Positions 34,940-46,900 of a stretch of DNA of 64,000 bases are shown piece by piece. The position numbers were made by a program, and so were the translations under genes. The stretch's first letter is position 1. Each line of letters starts with the position of its first letter. The notes beneath the pieces were generated by a model, which had not been told where the DNA came from, did not search any database, and saw only the letters and a program-made list of their open reading frames with translations. The stretch is from Triglochin maritima (lineage: Eukaryota > Streptophyta > Magnoliopsida > Alismatales > Juncaginaceae). The stretch lies in NCBI GenBank assembly GCA_963682175.1, contig OY821789.1, forward strand, positions 32,680,188 through 32,744,187. The letters run 5' to 3'.

Positions 34940-37900
34940 ACCCACACACAACCACCACCACCAAGTCGACTTTTGGAATGTGGAGCTCGTTGTAGAGCTG
35001 GGCTTTTGTTTTGATTTTTAACATTTCTCTTCTTTCTGTAACATGCCTTCTTCATGGGATAATAAGTTCTGTAAATGTACTAAATTTGAGTTCTTGAATC
35101 ATGATTCTGTTATTACATTTTAATATCATGCAGAATGTTGGCCCACAAAGTTTTGCAGCAGACAGCAGAATCCGATGCTTACCTTAATCAGCAGAAAGCT
35201 AGTAACTCGTGGTGGCCACTTGGATGGTAGATCTACTTCCATCGGTCATGTTTAACTGTACATTATCATTTTGGCAATGTAAAACCTCAATTTTGTGCTT
35301 TTTTAGGGGATCCTCTGGCAAGGACGAAAGTAGCCCCAGGAGTTTGACTGAGGAAGATTGGGAAAGACTAAATAAGATCATTGGTTACAAGGAAGGTTCT
35401 GATGAGCAGTTCCCGACTACCCATGAAAGGGGTGATCTGCTTCTCTCTGTATTTGAGATCCATATGAAGCACAATGCTTCTAAGCTAGTAGATGGCAAAG
35501 AATGTCTTGCTGATTTATCCTGTGATGGGCTGGAATTCTCCATAAAGTTGTACCCAGAGGCCAAAATATTTGATTTTAAGTTGGGATCATATAGGTTGTT
35601 ATCTCCAAATGGGCTCCTTGCTGAGGTTGGTGTCTTTTTCTTCCATTTCCTGGAAGTGCAGCTGTGTTTTTTTTTTTATTTCAACTTCATTATATGCTTC
35701 TCCATGTGTAGAGTGCAACAACAGCTGATTCCTTATCTGGCGTATTCTCTTACAAGCCGTTGGGTGCTCAATTAGATTGGACTTTTGTTGCTAAAGCTTC
35801 TCCTTGTTATATGACTGTATGTTCGTTTCCTTATCATTCATTGAATTTATGTTGCAATTATGGTCTTTTCATATACTGACATTGTAAACAACTTTGCAGT
35901 ATCTGAAAGAATCCATTGATCAAATTGTCTTGTTTTTTAAGAGTACTTCTGGTATAAGTCAGTCTATGGCATTGGAAACTGTAGCTGCAGTTCAGGTATA
36001 ATTTGATATAATGTCAGTAAGGATTAAGGTCTTCCTCTGCGGCTGTTAAATGCAGAAGGTTTCTCTTTCATACTTTATACAGGTGACGCTTGATGGTGTT
36101 CGGCGTAGTGCTCAACAACAAGTGACTAGGGCTTTAAAAGAACGGTCAAGGTTCGTTTTAGAACTGGAAGATGCTCATGTTGCATTATTACCTCTCTTTG
36201 TGGTTTATCACTTGCCCATATACCGAGATTTATATTTTCTTCCACGGCAAATTTTCTTTGTATTGGTCAACATGATAAGATAGAAAATATCAACATAAAC
36301 TAAAATAAAATGTGGACCGACTTCAATCATGTAAACCAGGAAGGCAAGGATAAGTATACTTGCAGATGTTGATTAACCAAAGAGAAACTCAAATTTGTAT
36401 TTGTCTAGATAATTCATCTCATTAGTATATTGTGTCAGCAATCATCACAAAATTAAACTCATCTCAATATCCTCCGCTAATTATTACAGGTCACTGTATT
36501 TTTTGATTGCCTTTGCCAATCATAAATGGAAGTTATGCAGTGGTTTATTTGCTTACAAGTAAATTTGCTTATAAGTACGAAAGAGCAATGATGTTCTGAG
36601 TTACAAGAATGAATAAGTTGATGAATGAATCACACAAGCATCATTGAGATATTGGCTAATGGTACTAGTTTTAATGTAGCCAAAATAATTACATGGAAAT
36701 GGCTAAGAAGAAATGTTCAATTTTTTTTCCTTTAGCCAACTTATAATATGGAGAACAAATAAACAGCTTATATATTTATTAGAAAATTTGTGAATTTTTT
36801 TATAAACAAGGATGTGATAAATGAATGAGTTGGGTATATTTTTGCCTTTGCGTTGTTCAGCCAGAAAATCAGAAAGTGAGTCACATGCTGCTAATATTAC
36901 TGTATCCGATTTCAGTGTTTTTCTTCATATACGTTTGGGCCCAGTTACCAGACTGCAGATGTCATATGCGATCCTTAAATTTTTTGCCCCATAGACCAAT
37001 AAAAAAAACTTTGCCGCATAGGCAGGGACATCAGGCTAATATTCCTCTGCATATTGGGTGCATATGAGGTGTATGTAGGAACCATAGATGCACAATATAA
37101 AGTATCAAGGCCACAGGAAGCATGTCTAGGCAAGAGGTAATATTAAGTTAACATACGAATGACACAAAACAATGAATATATACCCAGTACATCATGAAGC
37201 ATAAGTGATTTGACTTCATAGCACTTATATAAGTATAATGAATTGTGGTGTCTGCATGAGAGAACCACTCGGTGTGCTGTTGAGTGAGCACTGGTCCTAC
37301 AACTTCTCTCTTGTAGATTTATGGAAACATTGGTATGCTCTAAATAACCATTGTATGGCAGAACTAAAATGTTCGCTATGCTATACTTATTTGTAGGAGT
37401 AAAATATTCAACACAATTTTATTTCTGAATACGATCCTCTTAACTAATAAATTTTAGATTTATTTGATGTATCATATTATCAGTTTTTTTTTAAATTCTT
37501 AATATCTTATCAATCCAATGGTTGATTTATTTAACCAAATGGTTTGATGAAGTAGTTACGGCTTCTTTTGCCTTTTGCCAACATCTCATTCTGATGTTTT
37601 GGTGCATACCTCCATCAAATTTGTGTATTGATGTTTTTTTCAAAGCTGTTACCGATAAAAAAACCGTGACTTATTGAAGCTTAGATATGCATATTGCTTG
37701 CCCTATATGATATTACTTAATGTTCTTTCAGGTTCGCACTGGACCTTGATATTGCCGCTCCTAAGATAACAATTCCTTCTGAATATTGTCCAGACAATGT
37801 TCACGCAACCAAACTTCTTCTCGACCTTGGAAATTTAATGCTTTCTACGCAGGTCTTTTGCTTGATAAAATTATTGAGATTACCAGATTCTGGAATATGA

Positions 37901-40900
37901 TGTTAAATGTTTTGCTCATAAATTAATTGATTCCTTAACTTATAATTTCGTGCAGGACTATTGGGAGTCAGATTCATCTGATGAGAAAGATCAGTACTTG
38001 CAATTCAGTATGGTGTTGAGTGATGTCTCTGCTTTTTTGGTGGATGGAGATTATTCTTGGAGCCAAACTGCTTTGGGCTCCTCTAGTTCTGCACTGGAAT
38101 CTAGTAACAGGTTCCTGCCAGTTCTCGACAGGTGTACAATAGTTTTAAAGTTGCAACAGGTATCTTTTCCTTGTCTAATTCACTGCCCTCTTATTTCCTA
38201 TTTCATAGCTTTGAATATTAGTTATTTTTGCATGTGCTTTCCCCAATTCAACTTTCAGATGCAACTTGAAACACCATTCTACCCATCTAGCCGACTTTCT
38301 CTGCGGTTGCCTTCTCTGGGGTTTCATTTCTCTCCAGCACGTTACCACCGCCTCATGCAAGTTGCAAAGATTTTCCAAGATGAGGACAATTTTAGCTCTG
38401 ATATGATCTCCCCATTGGCTCAAGCTGATTTTGAGGGATGGGCTTTTCTGCTTTCGTGGAAGGTCTCACACTTCCTGTTCTATGTACTATAGCAATCCTG
38501 ATACAGTATTTTATCAGGATCTGCTGAAATTTATTTTTTATTTCGTAGGGTGTAGGGAATAGGGAAGCCATCTGGCAGCGCAGATACTTGTTGCTGGTTG
38601 GCCCTTTTCTATATGTACTGGAAAGTCCTGCCTCAAAAGTTTACAAGCAGTATTTTAGGTTTGTTGTGTTTCCCCTCCTTTTCCCTTTATTATCGTATTT
38701 AGAAGATTATTTCATTTAAAAATTTGAATAATTTCTTAAGAAAAATACCTATTATGCACTTGAAATGTCATTTTATTTGATTGTTTTGCATTACTGTTCA
38801 CTTGTTATTTCATTTTTTCATGTAAATATTCTTATAGCATCATCTGGTAAAGCTAGTTATGGTGTATGGGGGCATGTCAGAAAAGTTAATGGTGTACGGG
38901 GGCTTATTGGTATTACTTTTACAGTAAGTTTTTTCTTTCCATATTAGACTCTAGGGCCTACTTTTTGTTATAGGGAAATACTAAAGAGATTATGGTCTGG
39001 ACCAGTGGGTGTAGTGAAGTAAAAGTCTATGTAGTGTAAGAAAATTTGTTTGTCTTAGAAGTTTGAGGAGTATGATTCTCATGTGAAGTTCCGAGTTATG
39101 AGTAAAATATATTTGGACTAGTAGTGACACCAAAAAAAAAGTTGAAGGCAAATGTGTAAATGACTTTTTTCCCTTCAAATTATAGAGCATTTGATACAGG
39201 AAATTATTTCAATTTTTTTTAAATTTCCAGAATAAACCACCTTAGAAAGTATTTTCCACGCTAGACCTGTTGCCACCACGTGGCGGCGACGTGTCTTGTT
39301 TTTTATTGTCTACAGAACAAATTAATCAGCATTGCTGATGTCGTCTTCAAACACTTAGAAAAATTTGAACTAAATTGAACTCGGCAACACCAAAAACGTG
39401 TTTAGTTCCGAGTTCAACATTAGTTGATTAACTCCACCGTGTTCGGTTTAATAGAACTCGACAAATTCATTTAATTTAATAGAACTCGGCAATTTCATCT
39501 CCCGTTTGAAAATATTTCAATAACAATCACAATCATTTAAACTACAAATATTTCAACAACAAACACAACCATTCCAAGTACAAATATTTCAACAAACACA
39601 ATCATTTTCAACTACAAAAATTTCAACAAACACAACAATTTCAACCACAAAACACAAACTACAATAAAATCAAAATTAACATCTAAAAAACAAGTTTAAC
39701 ATTTTGACGTAAATCAAATTAACATTAATGTAATAACAACCAAATAAGTTTAATACAACAAAAAATCTATCCTAAGTAACCCTTCAATCTCTCTCTCTTT
39801 TTAGGACGTGCATGAGCACGTCCTCTCCCCTGACCGCGTTCGCATTCTCGTGCCACATTTTTTGTCTGTTCCGTATCCTGAGTCAGACCACCATCACCGT
39901 CATCTTGTGTGTGTCGAATAGTAGTATCATCTTCTTCAACGACGCGATGCTGACTTAATCATGGTGTGGAGTACCAAAACACGAGTGAAGTCTTGTTTTT
40001 TTCCTTCAACTTTGCAGTCATTGAAGAGTATGCCTTATGATCTTTGATCGACTCATGAATTTTATGGAGTTTTTCGTGGAACTCATAAATTCCGTGCACA
40101 TATGGACGATTTAGCCGTTAAACAAACATTAAACACAAAATTTAAAAACAACGTAACAGTTTAATTGCAAGTTTAGATCTTGCTTAGGGCTGACAAATCC
40201 AACTCCTCCTTTCCTAGCTTTGAAAATCAAGGTGAGTTTCCCCAACGACGCCCTTTTTACATCACATAACCTGAATTGGTGATCATTGTACTCCACCAAA
40301 TATAGTGGACACTAAAATATTGAGTAACCAATAACCACCGCAGTGCAATCTTTGTCAGGATCTTTCCACGGGAAATAATCCAAGCTAGAAAACAGACAAA
40401 GCGGCGTGATCTTCACTAGAAAAAACTCAAATTTCCTCTGCATACCTAGTGATTCCACATGATAGCAATAATTGTTGTTTTGGGTGTCCACATACTTTAA
40501 AACTTGGAAGATAACCTTTTCCTTGTCATCTTGATCGACCTATTAAAGAATTTCGGAAGATAAATTCCCATTTGTCTTCTCAACTATGATATAGTTATTT
40601 TCCTTTATGAACCAACATGAAACTAATGTATATTAAGATAGGAAACTTGAAATGTGGAGAAATATGTTAGAATCAAAAGATTTTGGACTAAGTGGGATTA
40701 AAACTGAATATATGAAATGTAGTTCCAAGTATTGCTGACATAGAAGCAGAAGTGTGTTTGGAGAGTATGATTGTAGGCAAGTAGGAAAACTTTAGATATT
40801 TAGGATCAATGCTTCAAACGTAAGGGGAAATTGATGAAGATGTTAGTCATTGGAATAGAGCTGGGTGGATGGAATGGAGACAAGCATTTGGTGTTTTTGT

Positions 40901-43900
40901 GATAAGAAAATTCCAAGCAAAAAGGGTAAATTCCATAGAACGGCCATTAGACCTGCAATGATGTATGGAGCGGAATGTTGGGCTACTAAAAATCATCACA
41001 TGCAACAGATAAATGTAGCATAAATGAGGATGATGTAGTGGATGTGCAGACATACGCGGATGAATCGGATTAGAAACGAGGATATTCGGGAGAAGGTTGG
41101 TGCTTTCCCCATCGAGGAGAAGTTTATACAACACTGTGTAAGATGGTTGGAACATGTAGAACGGAAAGCTATGGATGCATCGGTGAGGAATTGTATGTTG
41201 AGCCGTGAGGAAGGTGTGAAGAGAGGTAGGAGATGACCAAGATTAACTTGGGAGGAGACGTCAAAAGAGATTTGAAGGAGTGGATCATCTTGAAGGATTT
41301 TGCATTGGTTAGAAGCACATGGAAGAAGAAGAAGGTGATTCACGTGTTTGAACCGTCATTCTTATTGAGTTTCATTTCTAGTCTACCCCAACTAGTTCGG
41401 GGTTAAAGACTTTTGTTATGAAACAACGTGAAATTAAGGTATATATTACATGTGTAGGAGTCGGGGGTTGGTTGTCTACCTTCAAAACTGTGTACTTCAC
41501 AAAATTGTAGCTTAGCTTCATTATTAGCAAACACTATTGAGTATTATCCACCTAATAGCACATTGTTTCATTCATCTCTCTCTCTATTTTTTTCATTTTT
41601 TGGACCTTCACCTTGTCCATCTAGTCTTCTCTACGTTTTCAAAACCTCTAAAAAAGACTTTTGTTGGACTGAGAGTAGTGGTTGTTGTTGGTCTGAGGGA
41701 AAGAATGAAACTTCTTGTCCCTGTTGAAGCAACACCGTTCTTTCCTTTGAACTCTAGCATCTAAATTTATCAATCAGAAATATATTGGTGTTTTGCCCCA
41801 AGAATATTTTCCACATTTACAAAATCTTCAAAAATGACCATCAGGTAGTTGACACTTTCAAGCAAATATTCAGCTATAAGAGTTGTTCTCCTGGACTTAA
41901 TAAATAAAAAAACATGTATGCGATGTTGGAGGTGCGAGATCAGAACTTGTTGGAGGCCACTTGCCGACCCTGACTTATTGTTGCCCCACATCGTTCGCGT
42001 AGTTGTTGTGTAAACATTAGACTAAAATTTGTGTAACTTAATATAATAATATTTTGGGGACCTTTTCCACTAATCAAATTCAAATTATTTTTTGGTGTAT
42101 TGGATTAAAATTGACTAAAATAAAATGGCTGTTTAGGCTGTCACCTTTTCTTATTTGTTATGAAAAGGTAAACAAATTGTTGTGCATCACATCATTGTGT
42201 CAATTGAAAACAAATTGTTGTGCCGTCTCCGATTACTAGGGTTATGGTTGATTCAGGTGAGCTTTCCATCCAAATATAGCCCTATGACTGTGTATATGTG
42301 CTGGATCAATTGCTGACTTATAAGGCCCCCCCCCCCCCCCCCCCCAATTGTTTGTGAGCAAACTTGGATCATTTTGTGTTGTGCAGTTTACGGGGGAAAC
42401 AAGTAAATCAGGTTCCTCCAGAATTTAGTGGCAATGAGGATAATGTTCTTGCTGTGCATGACACCCCACATTTGAATTCAAAGGTTTCTTTCTGATGTCA
42501 GGGTCTTATACTTTTGATTTTGTTATCTTTTGGAATACCAATTGTTTAATCTTCCTAAATCTCCTTGTTTGCAGGTTGTGGAAGGTCTGAACACAGTGGT
42601 TTTGAGGTTTGACACTGAAGATTCATGCAAGACATGGCAAAATCGCCTTCATGGAGCCATCTATCGTGCATCGGTGTGTTTTTATTTGTCCTATAATCTT
42701 TTGCTTAAAATGTCAGTGGTGGAAATCTCTTGGAGACTTTTAGTGCGGGAAACAAGTATGCAACACATAATTTGCTAAACAAGTGTTGATGTTCTAGTAG
42801 GTCATTACAACCTCATTGTTGAGAAAGTTTACTATAGAAATTTATATTACTGCTTAGATAGGTCATCTATATACAGAGATCACAAGGATGAATAAGGAAA
42901 TAACAATTAGAAACCATTAATTAGGAAAGACTAATTGAGGAAAGTCATGTAAATTGAATATCTATGATATAATTATTTCGTAATATCTATTGCTATAACA
43001 CTCGTAATTCAACTTCTACTAGTTCTTAACGTGCTAGTGCAGGTGGCTTCCAGTTTATACATGCTAACAAGTTTTCTCTTGTTAGAACGAGCCTCATGTT
43101 TTGCCCTTTCCTTCCTTTTCTTAAATTCTTTTGCTCCATCCATCCAAACAATGCTAAAGACATTATATGTTTTGCTGCATTTATTAGTATTAAAGATTTT
43201 GTCACCCTACCCCACCCACACACACAATGAAGTTATGGCCGCTAGAATCGTCTTTATTGAAATTTTGTTGAATGTTATGCCTTTCTGATACAGGGAGCTG
43301 CTGCAATTGCTAATTTTTCTGGAAGTGCATCTGTAGGACTAGTACAGAGTGAGTTGTCTGAATTCAATGGTCTCCCTGAACCCTTGAATGCGGAAAAACT
43401 CTTCATTACTGGAGTTCTTGATGAGCTTAAAATTTGTTTCACTTGTAATTATAAGGTATTTCGAAATCTACTTTTACAATGACCAACCACTGTAATGTTT
43501 CTGAAATTCATTCGTAATTTAATATTTAATCTGAATATGTTTTTCCAGAGCAATCAAAATCGAAGTGCGATACTACTTGGAAGAGAGAACCGTTTATTTG
43601 AGTTTCGTGCCATTGGTGGTCAGGTATTTAGATTCTTTATAATGTATTTTTCATTGTCTGTATTGAGTTTCACCAACTGTTTTTCATCTGAATTAGGTTG
43701 AGCTTCTGCTTCGGGGAAATGACATGTTCATCGGTACACTTTTGAGATCATTAGAAATTGAGGACCACTTTAAGCGCAATAGTGGCATGTCGCCTCGTTA
43801 TCTTGCAAGGTCGTTCATTGAGAGTACAGATACAAGTCCTATTATTCCTTTGGTCAGCTCCAAAAGGCAAAAAAGTGGTGAGGGCGAACTAAGTAGGTTT

Positions 43901-46900
43901 GAGAGTGAGGAGCAGTTTTTTGAGGCCGCAGAGAATCTCAGCGAAGTAGCTGAATCTCCCAGTCAGGTCCAAGCAAGTAGTCCTGCTTCTATTTACGGTG
44001 ATGTGTCCTTTTCACCAGATAAACTTTCTGCAAAGCCCCCTAGCTTTAGCAGAATTGCAGGTTTACTTCCAGATGCTAAGCTTCAAATTAATGAAATGGA
44101 TTCAGAAAAAACTGGTACTTTGGACAGTTTTGTAAAGGCTCAAGTAGTCTTCCTTCAGCAAGATTCACCTTTTTATAGTAACATTGATAAGCATGTGGGT
44201 ACTCTAAAGCTTGACAATGAACCCTCCTGCAGCTGAAATCGTGGAATGTTAATATCACGCATTTTATTTGGTTGTTTCAGGTAGCCATAAGCTTGGCGAC
44301 TTTATCATTTTTTTGTCATCGGCCAACAGTTCTTGCAATTTTAGCATTTGTGAATGCCATCAATTTTTCTGATACGAAGCTTGAGTCACATGGTGATAAC
44401 TCTTCTATAGCGCACACAAAATCCTTCAAGAATGATGCATATGGTGATGTTTTCGAGACGGAAGAATCTGTTGTTAAAGGTCTTCTTGGGAAAGGAAAAG
44501 CTAGAATTTTATTTGCCGTAACATTGAATATGTCCACAGCTCAAATTTTCCTGCTAAATGAGGATGGTGCTTGCCTTGTGACATTATCACAGAATAACTT
44601 GATTGGTGATATAAAGGTCTGCTAGTCATTAGTATAACTTTCTCTGCCGAGTAACTTTACCGTTGATGTTCTGTATTGATACTGATTTTTTCAGTCATTT
44701 TGTCTTTGTCAAGGTTTTTCCATCTTCATTCAGTGTGAAAGCTGCCCTTGGTAACTTGAGAATAAGTGATGACAGTTTGCCAAGCAGTCATTCTTATTAT
44801 TGGATTTGTGATATGAGGAATCCTGGTGGTAGTTCTTTTGTTGAGGTAATTTGTTAATTACTCTTTTATGTACTTAACTTTTTATTTTCTTATGAAAGGA
44901 GAGCCTATGTTTTTATGGCTTGGCCGAATTATGGGCCTTTTAGTGATACATAGGTTCGTGCAATTATATGCACTCTTCTCCGGTGGTCTAAATTTTTATT
45001 TGCCTTATTATCTGATTTTGTGTGCAATTTATATTGAATGAAGTTTTTTCAGCCACTGTGAAGAAACTTTGTTAAGATAATATTCATCGAAGCTGGACAT
45101 GTGGACTGTAATATGCGTCATCTAATTTGGACCCTGATTGTATGATACATGTACAACATACATCAATGCATGTTCCATAATGCTGTGTAAATAACTACTT
45201 TTGTTATTATTTTTCCTTGTCCTTCAAATCTATTTCATCTGTCCATTCTTAAAATTCGTATAATCACAACCATCCAATCATTTAGGACTAGAAAAAATAT
45301 CAACCATATTTGTTCAAAGAAAAAAAAATCATGCTACTGTTTCCTGGTCCTCTGAAACAATCTCAGCCACCCGTTCTTAGTATCTTTATCGTCAAACCAT
45401 TCAGGACTAGAAAAAAATCAACTAAATTTTCTTGAACAAAAATTCCAATTTTTTCTTGTTCCATCACTTCTTAAGATCTGTATAATCACAACCATCCATC
45501 CATCCATGTAGGACTAAGAAAAATCAACTATATATATTTTTTTAAAAATCTTGCTTTTAAGCAGTCAACCATGTTTTTCAAAACAATATTACTTGTTTAT
45601 TTATATATCTGTCCGTATGTAAAATTTTAATCTTTTGGTGTTACTTAGTCTTCTACTGTTCATGCAAAAGTAGCTAATGACACTCTTGATTCAGCTTGAT
45701 TTCAGTTCATACAGCACCGATGATGATGATTTTTGTGGCTATGACTACAGTCTGACCGGGCAATTGTCCGAAGTGCGGATCATATATTTGAATCGTTTTA
45801 TTCAAGAGGTAATACTTTTACATGCAGTCAAGTTCATCAGTCAGTGAATCATTTTACTGATGAGAAATCTATTAGCCAGTGACCTTACGTACAAACGATT
45901 TGGTATGGTTTTGCAGATTGTGGATTACTTTATGGGTCTTGTGCCCAGCAACTCAGAGAGTTTTGTCAAACTGAAAGATCAGGTCTCTAATTCAGAAATG
46001 TTGTTCACGACAAATGAAATTGAAGGATCTCCTGCTGTAAAGTTGGATGTCTCTCTTACCAAGCCTATTATAGTAATGCCAAGAAGAACAGATAGCCTTG
46101 AGTAAGTTAGGCTGTATAATAAATACTTTGCAAGTCACTATGTAAAATCATAAAGGGCACCCATGTGTTTCATAGAGTAGATTACAGTAGGGAAGAGGAA
46201 AAACAAGCTAGACCGAATTTGATGAGTTTTATCTTTCCTTCTTTCATCAATTAGGTATCTGGAGGTTGATGTACATTATATTTCTGTACGGAACTCATTT
46301 GAGTGGGTTGGCGGTGATAAGAGCGAAATGAATGCCATTCACTTGGAAACCATGACAATCAAGGTATTATCAGTTACAAATTATTTTAGTGATGGTCACT
46401 AATCAGATGCCCTAGTTTGCTTATTCAAGTTCACCGTTGTTACTCACATTAACTATTTTTGTTACTTCTTCGCACATCAACTGCTTGTTTCCCTTGGAAT
46501 TTTGCATTGGAATCTTTCATCATAATATGAACATTTTTATTGGTGGTGAGACAACTCTCTCTATATCTATCTACACACATACATAATACATACCCTCTTA
46601 CAATCATCAATCATTTAAAAAAAAACTTTCTGAATCCTCTAGTTCTTATCCGTAACTGCACCCGTAGAGGTAGGGTTGTGCATTCAGTCCGGACCGGACC
46701 GGATTTTTATCCGGCGTCCGGATCGAAGACCGGACCAAACTGGTCTGGACCGGATACCGGACCGGACCGGTTGGATTCGGTCCGGTCCGGTCCAGGACCG
46801 ATTTTTAACCTTAAAAATAAATAAAAAAACAAAAACCGGACCGGACCGGTCCGAAACCGAATTTCCAAATTGTCCGGACCGGAACCCGGACCGGTTGGTT

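Larger units (their letters stand above)
38430..42673 (+). other. PH domain of VPS13 (exons 18-21)
   Basis: Residues about 800-912 read FEGWAFLLSWKG, WQRRYLLLVGPFLYVLESP, and end with DTEDSCKTWQNRLHGAI, the strand pattern and C-terminal Trp helix of a pleckstrin-homology domain. A PH domain at this position is characteristic of a plant VPS13 subgroup and probably guides phosphoinositide-dependent membrane targeting. A 3.7-kb repeat-filled intron splits it. Confidence 0.85.

Noticed and set aside
34754..35055. Cys/Val- and Gly-rich minus-strand frames
   Set aside because: Direct translation of the poly-C/(CA)n microsatellite.
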